From: Treponema sp.
GTDB lineage: Bacteria; Spirochaetota; Spirochaetia; Treponematales; Breznakiellaceae
NCBI GenBank assembly: GCA_031288575.1
Contig: JAITRD010000198.1
Location: 1 to 5,898 of the forward strand
Length of the DNA stretch: 5,898 nucleotides
Reading direction: 5' to 3'
Of this stretch, positions 1-5,226 are shown in pieces; the first letter of the stretch is position 1; each line of letters starts with the position of its first letter. The notes beneath the pieces are model-generated. The model was given only the letters and a program-made list of their open reading frames with translations, did not search any database and had not been told where the DNA came from. A program made the translations under genes and the position numbers.

Positions 1-683
1 CGGCGGTTTTCCCCGGGATTTGCCTCCAGCCAGTCGTACTTGAAGATCCGCAGCCGCATGGCTTCATCCAGGTAAAGTAAAATTCCCGCGGGCCCGGGGA
101 AAAGAAAGGCCAGAAACACGGATAGTACCAAAAGCACCGTACAAGTAATAAAAGAAAAAATACAAAAACCGGGATTGTCAAAGAAAAAAATGAAACATTT
201 TTTTATAACCTTGTTTATTTTGGTATCCAGCCGGGCACGGACCGCAAATAAAAACTGAAAGGATAAACCCGTCACCACCAGGGTCCAGAAAATCACCGCC
301 GCCAATAAAAGGCCCAGCAATGACTGCATATGCAAATAAAAAGGAATGGCCAGGGATATCAGGAGCCAGATAAGAAAAACAATCCCCCCCATGATAAGAC
401 CCATGGGCCAGGCCGTTTTAATATTATTTTTGAAATCGGCAAATCCAAAGGAGCCATAATCCGATATTGATTTAAGCGATTGGGCCGCGGCGGCAAGGTA
501 CACAAAACACCACAATATACCGATTAACAGAACCCCCACGGCCAGGGGGGGAAAGGATTCCAGAAGGGAGGGGGCAAAAACCGGAACCGTCAGGAAAATG
601 ATAAATCCAAGATTTACCAGCGCGACTTTGAACAGGTTGTCCCAAGTATCAAAGAAGGTCTTTTTGATAAGAAAGCCAATCAT
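1..683 (-). CDS. Multi-spanning integral membrane protein, function unknown (3' end outside window)
   Basis: The reverse strand is open from an ATG at 683 to the left edge, giving 227 residues with no stop, so the C-terminus is missing. The protein begins MIGFLIKKTFFDTWDNLFK. It has about five hydrophobic segments, at roughly residues 20-40, 47-68, 95-115, 120-148 and 172-197. A basic, Lys-rich loop lies near 154-162. The visible end, with RLRIFKYDWLEANPGE at about 211-225, is hydrophilic and probably cytoplasmic. Nothing catalytic is visible. I do not recognise a named family. It looks like a conserved spirochaetal hypothetical membrane protein, with only a vague resemblance to DUF624-type proteins. 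It is transcribed divergently from the DUF4062 gene. There is no good Shine-Dalgarno sequence, but a -10-like TATAGT lies five bases before ATG, which suggests a leaderless mRNA. An in-frame GTG at 719 is a less likely start. The reading frame is certain; the function is unknown. Confidence 0.85.
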   Translation of the reverse strand, partial: MIGFLIKKTFFDTWDNLFKVALVNLGFIIFLTVPVFAPSLLESFPPLAVGVLLIGILWCFVYLAAAAQSLKSISDYGSFGFADFKNNIKTAWPMGLIMGGIVFLIWLLISLAIPFYLHMQSLLGLLLAAVIFWTLVVTGLSFQFLFAVRARLDTKINKVIKKCFIFFFDNPGFCIFSFITCTVLLVLSVFLAFLFPGPAGILLYLDEAMRLRIFKYDWLEANPGENR

Positions 684-694
684 AAAAATACTAT
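664..694 (+). promoter_or_regulatory. Possible promoter for the DUF4062 leader transcript
   Basis: TTGATA (664-669, five of six consensus matches) is followed after 19 bases by TACTAT (689-694), or after 17 bases by AATACT (687-692). Each -10 candidate has four of six matches. A transcript starting near 700 would carry a leader of about 160 bases that includes both alternative hairpins at 724-796. The boxes overlap the 5' end of the divergent gene. The spacing or the -10 quality is imperfect, so this is tentative. Confidence 0.25.
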
Positions 695-718
695 ACCCTG
701 TTCTTATTCCCTCGTCCA
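689..718 (-). promoter_or_regulatory. Candidate promoter for the membrane-protein gene, abutting its ATG
   Basis: On the minus strand, TGGACG (718-713, four of six matches to TTGACA) is followed by 18 bases and TATAGT (694-689, five of six matches to TATAAT). Only ATTTT separates the -10 box from the ATG at 683, so the predicted transcription start falls on or next to the start codon. The -35 box is weak, and the call rests mainly on the -10 box and its resemblance to the arrangement before the synthetase gene. Confidence 0.4.
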
Positions 719-723
719 CCGGT

Positions 724-796
724 AAAAAGGGGAAACAAGCCGGGCCTTCGAATAAAGCCGCCGGGATTGGGAATTCGGGGAAGGCTTCCCCTTTTT
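724..796 (+). promoter_or_regulatory. Attenuator-like leader with two mutually exclusive hairpins
   Basis: AAAAAGGGGAA at 724-734 is perfectly complementary, over 11 bases, to TTCCCCTTTTT at 786-796. Inside that pairing, GCCTTC (744-749) pairs with GAAGGC (780-785) directly next to the outer stem, and GAAT (750-753) pairs with ATTC (773-776). The 3' arm TTCCCC is also used by a compact terminator hairpin (777-791), so the long and short structures exclude each other. This is the usual layout of a transcription attenuator or riboswitch expression platform upstream of the DUF4062 gene. An alternative reading is a bidirectional terminator between divergent genes, because the outer stem has A5 on one side and T5 on the other. 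No known riboswitch class was recognised. Confidence 0.4.
777..796 (+). terminator. Intrinsic terminator hairpin upstream of the DUF4062 gene
   Basis: GGGGAA (777-782) and TTCCCC (786-791) form a six-base-pair stem around a three-base loop, followed at once by TTTTT (792-796). No plus-strand gene ends upstream, so it is better explained as a leader terminator or a block to antisense reading than as a gene end. It lies 63 bases before the ATG at 860. Confidence 0.5.
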
Positions 797-859
797 CTCA
801 AATAACCCTAATATTGATTTTTCATGCTGCCAGCGCAATGCTTTTAAGAGGGAATTTTA

Positions 860-1900
860 ATGATAACAAAATATCACATTTTTATTAGTTCCGCTCCTGA
901 GGATCTAAAAAACGAGCGGCTGGAATTAGAAAAGCTTATTTTTGAATTGGGACATATTCCGGTTGTTCCGGCTCTTTTTGATACCGAAAATAAAACCGAA
1001 GGGAAGATTGTTAATAAAATTATTGAAGAATGTGATTATTTTTTAGTTCCTGTTGCCCATAAATACGGCGCCGAGAGGCGGCCCTCCCCGGCGGAGGCGG
1101 AATTCAGCCATGCGGTAAGGGCGGGAATCCCGGTAATCGCCCTGATTATTGATGAAAAGGCCCGGCGGAAGGCATCAAAAAGGGAAAAGGAGGGGCCCCT
1201 TATCGAGGCCCTGGAGAATTTCAAGGATAAACTGCGGGATTATCCCTATGATACCTGGGCCGGGGTGGCGGAAGTGCGGCAAAAGACGCGGGCTATTCTT
1301 ATTCAGGAGATGAACCTGAATCCCCGGCAGGGCTGGGTTCGGGGGAATGAGGCTGTTCAGCCCGGGGTCGCCAATGAACTTGCCCGGTTAAGCAGCGAAA
1401 ACGAGGCGCTTAAGCGGCAGCTTAAACCCGGCAAGGAAAGCAGCCGGGAGACGCTCACCCGCCTGAAGGCCCATACCCGGCGGGCCCTCAAGATACTTAG
1501 TTCAAACAAAATTTTTTTAAGTTTTTATTATGCCGCCGGGAAAAATTGGGAAAATACCCGGGAATACCGGTACCTCCACCTGTTTAAACTCCTGGCCCCG
1601 GAGCTGTCCCTGGGAAAAAACACCGCGGAACTGTCCCGCTTTCTGGGGAATACCCTCAACCCGGATCCGGGCAAAACCCCCCGCAAGGATTTTCCCGCCC
1701 CGTCGAATACCATAAAAAAAGTCATGGCGGATTTTGCCCTGCTTAAACTGGTAAAAACCGCGGAAAATTATCCCGGCTCCGGCGAAGACGAGGCCTGGGA
1801 AATCACCGAATACGGGAAGGATCTCTATGCCGCTTACCGGATGCACCAATTAGAGCGGGCCGCCAATGAGCAAGCCCGTCCCGGGAGGAAGGCCAAATGA
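860..1900 (+). CDS. DUF4062 (TIR-like) domain protein with coiled coil and winged-helix-like C-terminus
   Basis: This is a complete 346-residue protein. Residues 1-100 show the DUF4062 pattern: an opening strand YHIFISSAPEDLKNER, the ELGHIPV segment near 29-35, CDYFLVPVAHKYG at 58-70, SPAEAEF at 76-82 and GIPVIALI at 89-96. GWVRG at 158-162 matches the usual end of the module. Residues about 170-190 look like a short coiled coil. Residues about 204-330 contain a winged-helix-like stretch ending in WEITEYGKDLY (313-323), as seen in other DUF4062 proteins. DUF4062 belongs to the TIR/SEFIR-like group and is often the N-terminal effector or adaptor domain of bacterial conflict-system proteins. 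E79 and E81 sit where TIR enzymes carry their key acid. There is no NTPase or TPR region, and no signal peptide or membrane segment. AAGAGGG seven bases before ATG supports the start. A role in phage defence is inference; the domain call is firmer. Confidence 0.85.
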   Translation: MITKYHIFISSAPEDLKNERLELEKLIFELGHIPVVPALFDTENKTEGKIVNKIIEECDYFLVPVAHKYGAERRPSPAEAEFSHAVRAGIPVIALIIDEKARRKASKREKEGPLIEALENFKDKLRDYPYDTWAGVAEVRQKTRAILIQEMNLNPRQGWVRGNEAVQPGVANELARLSSENEALKRQLKPGKESSRETLTRLKAHTRRALKILSSNKIFLSFYYAAGKNWENTREYRYLHLFKLLAPELSLGKNTAELSRFLGNTLNPDPGKTPRKDFPAPSNTIKKVMADFALLKLVKTAENYPGSGEDEAWEITEYGKDLYAAYRMHQLERAANEQARPGRKAK

Positions 1901-1905
1901 GGTTC

Positions 1906-2023
1906 CCCGGGGTTTGGGCCTAAACTTGACCCACAAAATTCTGAGTAATTTCCGCAGGGGAGGGGAAAATATGCTTGTAGAGTCCGCCTCCGCTATCTTC
2001 GATACGCTCCGGCGGGGAGTTCC
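1906..2023 (+). repeat. Dispersed repeat, copy A (inverted relative to the copy at 4017-4130)
   Basis: The copy starts CCCGGGGTTTG just after the DUF4062 stop and carries the motif CTAAACTTGACCCAC (1920-1934), a G-rich tract CCGCAGGGGAGGGG (1952-1965) and a conserved core at 1971-2023. The core is identical at 52 of 53 bases to the reverse complement of 4017-4069. The stretch 1919-2023 aligns along its whole length with 4130-4017 on the minus strand, apart from about nine extra bases there. A short tail, TATTTTTCCCGGC at 2045-2057, resembles the continuation of the other copy, so copy A looks like a half element with about 20 unrelated bases inserted. An ATG-initiated 42-codon frame begins in the core at 1971. 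Confidence 0.85.
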
Positions 2024-2025
2024 GT

Positions 2026-2051
2026 GGACCTGCTTGCAGGTCCCTATTTTT
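2026..2051 (+). terminator. Probable intrinsic terminator after the DUF4062 gene
   Basis: GGACCTG (2026-2032) and CAGGTCC (2037-2043) pair perfectly around the tetraloop CTTG, followed by CTATTTTT (2044-2051). It lies about 125 bases past the DUF4062 stop and just before the synthetase promoter, so it would insulate the two genes. The T tract is interrupted once, and the stem is short but perfect. Confidence 0.5.
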
Positions 2052-2071
2052 CCCGGCGGCAATTGTTTATC

Positions 2072-2100
2072 TCGACAAATAATGAGAATTCGTTTATGAT
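2072..2100 (+). promoter_or_regulatory. Near-consensus sigma-70-type promoter of the acyl-CoA synthetase gene
   Basis: TCGACA (2072-2077) and TATGAT (2095-2100) each differ from the -35 and -10 consensus by one base, with the optimal 17-base spacer. Six bases, GTTTTT, then lead to the ATG at 2107, so the expected transcription start coincides with the start codon. No Shine-Dalgarno sequence is present. It lies directly downstream of the repeat remnant and terminator. Confidence 0.6.
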
Positions 2101-2106
2101 GTTTTT

Positions 2107-3840
2107 ATGCTTGAATATCGTGATTATATCGCCGATTGGCCGGATATGCCCTATCCGAATTTTGTCGCATGGCTGGACGATCTTGAAGCCCGCTGGAAAG
2201 ATAAAACCGCCATACTTTACCGTTCAGGAAAGCAGACGGATTTTACCGCATGGTCCTTTACCAAACTTGCCCGGGAAAGCCGGAGAATAGGCCGGGGCCT
2301 TCTCGCGGCGGGGCTGAAAAAGGGGGACCGGGTCGCCCTTTGGGCGGAAAACCGGCCCGAATGGATGGCGGTATGGCTCGGAGCCGCCATTGCCTCCCTG
2401 GTGATTGTCCCTATTGATTTCCTGGTTTCCGAAAGCGAATGTACGAACATCCTAAAAATTACCCAGTCAAAGGCTTTTTTCTATTCCCTAAGAAAAAAGG
2501 AATATGCCGAAAACCTGGCTTCCCGGGGCATAAAATTAAACGCCCTGGTTTCCCTTGATTATGCGGGGGATTTCTCCTATGCCGCCTTCGGCAATGACGC
2601 GGGCGGCCAGAGCCTTCCGATTGCCGGGGATATCGCCGAGCAGGCCCCGGTCTCCATAGTCTTTACCTCGGGCACCACTGGTTTTGCCAAGGGAGTAACC
2701 CTCCACCACAAGGGGATCATCGCCAATACCAGCGCGGCGATCCGTTCCCTGAGGGCCTACAGCAGCGACGTGTTTATCAATGTACTCCCCCTGCATCATA
2801 CCTATCCCACTACCTGTTCCTTCATAGCCCCCCTGTCGGTGGGGGCATCCGTCATTATCGTGGAAAAGCTGGTCGGCAAGGTGGTTATCGATGACATCCG
2901 GGACGCCGGGGGCACCTTCCTCATCGCCGTTCCCCTGCTTTACGACAAGGTAAAGGCGGCAATTGAACAGAAATACAATGAACTTCCGGGAATAATCCGG
3001 GGCCCCCTGGATGTGCTGCGGGGAATCTCTCTGGCCCGGGCAAAAAAGGGCAAAATCGCCTTTGGGCGGGCCGCCCTCTGGATTATCCGCAAAAAGGCAA
3101 ACCTCGCGTCAATACGGATGATGGTTGCCGGCGGCGGCCCCCTTAATCCCAAAACCGCGGATTTTTTTGATTCCCTTGGCTTTAATATCGTCCACGGTTA
3201 CGGGATGAGCGAAAACAGCCCCCTAATCAGCGTCAACACCCCCTGGCACAAACGGAATGCCTCGGTCGGGCTTCCGGTTAAGTATACGGATGTCAAGATC
3301 ATCGACCGGAATGAAGAAGGCATCGGGGAGATCGTGGTAAAATCGCCTTCGATCATGCTGGGGTACTATGAGGATCCTAAATCAACCCGGGAAATGTTTA
3401 CCGAAGACGGTTACTTAAAAACCGGAGACCTGGGCTGCCGGGACGAGGAGGGTTTTATCTACATTAACGGCAGAAAGAAAAACCTCATCGTGAGTTCCGG
3501 GGGCAAAAACATTTACCCCGAAGAGATTGAGGCCCATTTTGAGGGCTCCCGGGTGGTCGGGGAGATCCTGATCATCGGCCGGAAGGAGCAGGAATTCGGG
3601 GGCGAGCAGATCTTTGCCGTGGCGGTTCCCCATTATGAGGCCCTGGCCCAGGATTATCCGGGAAAAGAGAAGGACGAGGCCTTTATCAGGGAACTGGTTA
3701 AGAAGGAAGTAGAAAAGGTAAACCGTACCCTGGTAGGGTATAAAAAGATAAGCGATTTTACCCTCCGGAAGGAACCCTTTGAAAAAAACGCCCAGCAGAA
3801 AATACGGCGCTTTATGTATAAAAATTACGAAAACCCCTAA
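2107..3840 (+). CDS. AMP-forming acyl-CoA synthetase (long-chain fatty-acid--CoA ligase type)
   Basis: This is a complete 577-residue member of the ANL adenylate-forming family, which activates a carboxylic acid with ATP to an acyl-AMP and then an acyl-CoA. All core motifs are present in order: the phosphate-binding loop FTSGTTGFAKG (186-196), PLHHTY (228-233), the adenine/acid motif GYGMSE (364-369), the TGD ribose-binding motif (439-441, with D441), the hinge GRKKNLIVSSGGKNIYP (455-471), and the C-terminal catalytic Lys region KNAQQKIRR (560-568, probable catalytic K565). The Gly usually before this Lys is Gln, which recalls the TPTLKLKR form of COG1022 long-chain synthetases. No signal peptide or clear membrane segment is seen, so it should be cytoplasmic or peripheral. 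Acyl chain length cannot be read from sequence. The gene stands alone with its own promoter, flanked by repeats. The start is the first ATG after the promoter; there is no Shine-Dalgarno sequence, and M14 is a poorer alternative. Confidence 0.93.
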   Translation: MLEYRDYIADWPDMPYPNFVAWLDDLEARWKDKTAILYRSGKQTDFTAWSFTKLARESRRIGRGLLAAGLKKGDRVALWAENRPEWMAVWLGAAIASLVIVPIDFLVSESECTNILKITQSKAFFYSLRKKEYAENLASRGIKLNALVSLDYAGDFSYAAFGNDAGGQSLPIAGDIAEQAPVSIVFTSGTTGFAKGVTLHHKGIIANTSAAIRSLRAYSSDVFINVLPLHHTYPTTCSFIAPLSVGASVIIVEKLVGKVVIDDIRDAGGTFLIAVPLLYDKVKAAIEQKYNELPGIIRGPLDVLRGISLARAKKGKIAFGRAALWIIRKKANLASIRMMVAGGGPLNPKTADFFDSLGFNIVHGYGMSENSPLISVNTPWHKRNASVGLPVKYTDVKIIDRNEEGIGEIVVKSPSIMLGYYEDPKSTREMFTEDGYLKTGDLGCRDEEGFIYINGRKKNLIVSSGGKNIYPEEIEAHFEGSRVVGEILIIGRKEQEFGGEQIFAVAVPHYEALAQDYPGKEKDEAFIRELVKKEVEKVNRTLVGYKKISDFTLRKEPFEKNAQQKIRRFMYKNYENP

Positions 3841-3875
3841 GGGCCTCTGTCCGCACAACGGCGAAGCTAAGGACA

Positions 3876-3908
3876 CCCGGGGTTTGCTCTAAACTTAACC
3901 CACAATTC
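3876..3908 (+). repeat. Dispersed repeat, short end fragment (copy C)
   Basis: CCCGGGGTTTG followed by CTAAACTTAACCCAC (3889-3903) and ATTC repeats, in the same orientation, the first 36 bases of copy A (1906-1941), with a few substitutions and small gaps. It begins 36 bases after the synthetase stop. With copy A it therefore brackets the synthetase gene as a short direct repeat. The next 43 bases (3909-3951) do not resemble the repeat. Confidence 0.65.
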
Positions 3909-3951
3909 CGGCGGTAAATTTATTATCCGAGTACCATTACCCCCTTTTAGG

Positions 3952-4129
3952 CTAAAGTTGCCCCACTTTGCTTGAGCAAGTCCGCAGGGGAGGGGGAAAG
4001 GCCGGGGAAAAAATTTGGAATTCCCCGCCGGAGCGTATCGAAGATAGCGGAGGCGGACTCTACAAGCATTTTTCCCGGCCTTTTCCCCTCCCATGCGGGA
4101 ATTACACAGATTTTGTGGGTCAAGTTTAG
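3952..4129. repeat. Imperfect 178-bp palindromic (MITE- or REP-like) element containing inverted copy B
   Basis: The ends are CTAAAGTTGCCCCAC (3952-3966) and GTGGGTCAAGTTTAG (4115-4129), inverted repeats matching at 13 of 15 positions. An inner arm of about 32 bases, starting TCCGCAGGGGAGGGGGAAAG (3981-4000), pairs imperfectly with 4069-4100. The middle, 4017-4069, is the asymmetric core shared with copy A at 52 of 53 bases. The right half (4130 back to 4017) is the reverse complement of 1919-2023. As RNA from either strand it would form a long imperfect stem-loop. It fills the space between two convergent genes and starts 18 bases past the stop of the small membrane protein. It encodes no transposase. 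The repeated CTAAACTTGACCCAC motifs recall the multiple end repeats of IS21-type elements, an inference from memory only. No convincing target duplication is seen. Confidence 0.75.
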
Positions 4130-4147
4130 GGTTTGCCCTGCGACGGC

Positions 4148-4648
4148 TCATATTTCTTTTACAAAGAGGCTGAAAACCTGTATTCCCAGGGTTACCACCA
4201 GGGTAACGATGGCCCCCGCTACGATAACCCCCAGGGCAACCGCGGCCAAGGTCCGGCGGCGGTTCAGGCCCAAAACCCAGGCGCCCAGGGTACCGGTCCA
4301 GGCGCCGGTGACCGGAAGGGGAACCGCCACAAAGGCGGCTACCCCAAGCCAGCCCCAGCGCTCCACCCCCCGGCGGAGTTTCTCCCGAGCCCGGTCCACA
4401 AAGCGGTCAAAAAAAATCCGGTACCAGCGAAACCACCGGCGCCCGGCCAGTTTAAGCAAAAATCCGTGGAGGGTGGCAAGAAAAAACCAGCAGGCGGGCG
4501 CCACGAGGATATTCAATGCTACGGCAAAGGGATAGGCCCAATACCAGGGTATGCCCTGGGATATCGCAAAGGGGATAGCCCCCCGGAGTTCGGAGATGGG
4601 CAAAAAGGCGAGAAGGGCGGTCCAGCCGAGGACAAGGGGAATACCCAT
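4148..4648 (-). CDS. Small multidrug-export family membrane protein (COG2426, Sm_multidrug_ex)
   Basis: This is a 166-residue integral membrane protein from the ATG at 4648. Family hallmarks are SELRGAIPFAI (19-29), an FDRFVDRARE segment (80-89) and FVAVPLPVTGAWTG (106-119), the last being the most characteristic stretch. Hydrophobic helices lie at about 3-18, 35-66, 98-127 and 133-162; residues 68-97 form a basic cytoplasmic loop. Family members are annotated as small multidrug exporters, but substrate and mechanism are poorly established. The acetyltransferase stop TAA and this ATG share one base (TAATG), so translation is probably coupled. A TTG at 4666 would add six residues but lacks a ribosome site, so the ATG was preferred. 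The stop at 4148 lies next to the palindromic repeat. Family assignment is strong; the transported compound is unknown. Confidence 0.88.
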   Translation of the reverse strand: MGIPLVLGWTALLAFLPISELRGAIPFAISQGIPWYWAYPFAVALNILVAPACWFFLATLHGFLLKLAGRRWFRWYRIFFDRFVDRAREKLRRGVERWGWLGVAAFVAVPLPVTGAWTGTLGAWVLGLNRRRTLAAVALGVIVAGAIVTLVVTLGIQVFSLFVKEI

Positions 4649-5130
4649 TACAGGAGAAGTTCCCAATAACCCACATCAAGCCATTGATCCAGCTTATACC
4701 CGATTTCTTTAAAACAGGCTATCTGGGTAAACCCCCATTTTTCGTGGAGGCCCACACTCCTCTCATTGGGCAGGGTTATTCCCGCCACTATGCTGTGGAT
4801 GCCGGTCTTTTTTACCGCCTCCAATAGGGAGGCCATAAGCTTGCCCCCCAAACCCCGCCCTTCCTGGCCGTGTTTCAGGTAAAGGGAATCTTCCGCGGCA
4901 AAACGGTAGGCGCTCCGTTCCTTCCATTTATTGACATAGGCATAGCCGATAAGCTCCCCCGCTTCTTCATAAACAAACCAGGGGTAGTTAGCGGAAACAT
5001 CCCGAATTCGGTTTTCCATATCCCCCGGGCTAAGGGACACTTCCTCAAAGGTAATTACCGTATGCTCAATATAATAGTTATATATTTCGGAAATAGCCCG
5101 GGCATCCCCGATTCTAACCGGCCGTATCAT
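4648..5130 (-). CDS. GNAT N-acetyltransferase, phosphinothricin acetyltransferase-like (COG1247)
   Basis: This is a complete 160-residue enzyme of the GNAT superfamily, expected to move an acetyl group from acetyl-CoA to an amine in the cytoplasm. It starts MIRPVRIGDARAISEIYNYY, the usual opening of this group. The acetyl-CoA pyrophosphate loop is EGRGLGGKLM (90-99); its first position is Glu where Gln or Arg is usual. NERSVGLHEKWGF (122-134) matches the NxxSxxLHEKxGF signature of the phosphinothricin/methionine sulfoximine acetyltransferase branch, and the end GYKLDQWLDVGYWEL (144-158) fits the branch too. The natural substrate cannot be told from sequence; amino-acid analogues or their sulfoximines are possible. 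The start ATG overlaps the stop of a short leader frame (5156-5127) that has a better ribosome site. The 3' end overlaps the exporter-like gene, suggesting a two-gene detoxification unit. Confidence 0.9.
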   Translation of the reverse strand: MIRPVRIGDARAISEIYNYYIEHTVITFEEVSLSPGDMENRIRDVSANYPWFVYEEAGELIGYAYVNKWKERSAYRFAAEDSLYLKHGQEGRGLGGKLMASLLEAVKKTGIHSIVAGITLPNERSVGLHEKWGFTQIACFKEIGYKLDQWLDVGYWELLL

Positions 5131-5156
5131 GGGGCTAAATAAATCTCCCTGCTCAT
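5127..5156 (-). promoter_or_regulatory. Possible nine-codon leader ORF coupled to the acetyltransferase start
   Basis: On the minus strand a strong Shine-Dalgarno sequence, GGGAGG (5168-5163), lies six bases before an ATG (5156) that opens the frame MSREIYLAP and then TGA. That stop overlaps the acetyltransferase ATG as ATGA. The acetyltransferase itself has only AGGGAG 14 bases upstream, which is too far to be ideal. Ribosomes may therefore load at the leader and reinitiate. A one-base sequence error joining the two frames is the main alternative. Confidence 0.35.
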
Positions 5157-5191
5157 CCTATGCCTCCCTCGCTTATCGCGCCTGGTAAGAC

Positions 5192-5220
5192 AGGATAACC
5201 CCTTTATGCCCCTTGTACAA
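5192..5220 (-). promoter_or_regulatory. Weak candidate promoter upstream of the acetyltransferase
   Basis: On the minus strand TTGTAC (5220-5215), a 17-base spacer and TATCCT (5197-5192) resemble -35 and -10 boxes (three and four matches of six). It lies within the 96 bases between the nucleotidyltransferase stop and the acetyltransferase start. No clear terminator is seen in that gap, so read-through from the upstream gene is equally possible. Confidence 0.2.
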
Positions 5221-5226
5221 GCCGGG

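Noticed and set aside
598..888. Plus-strand 96-codon open frame across the divergent intergenic region
   Set aside because: It overlaps the antisense 5' end of the membrane-protein gene, reads through the terminator hairpin, has no family-like pattern, and ends inside the well-supported DUF4062 gene.
860..3840. DUF4062 gene and synthetase gene as one operon
   Set aside because: A 206-base gap containing a repeat, a terminator-like hairpin and a near-consensus promoter separates them, so independent transcription is more likely.
3415..3876. Minus-strand 153-codon frame
   Set aside because: It lies antisense to the C-terminal domain of the acyl-CoA synthetase, whose motifs establish the plus strand as coding.
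3841..4147. CRISPR array or tRNA gene in the gene-free stretch
   Set aside because: The repeated pieces are inverted, unequal in length and irregularly spaced, and no cloverleaf was found. The stretch is explained by the dispersed repeat.
3972..4535. Plus-strand 187-codon frame starting in the palindromic repeat
   Set aside because: It runs through both repeat arms and then antisense to the exporter-like gene. It is Arg/Thr-rich with no recognisable domain.
4148..4666. TTG start at 4666 for the COG2426 protein
   Set aside because: The ATG at 4648 forms a TAATG coupling junction with the upstream gene and still includes the whole family region. The TTG has no supporting ribosome site.
4133..4669. 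Plus-strand 178-codon frame rich in Gly, Pro and Gln
   Set aside because: It is the antisense shadow of the COG2426 gene, whose conserved motifs on the minus strand are clear. The skewed composition comes from the opposite strand's codons.
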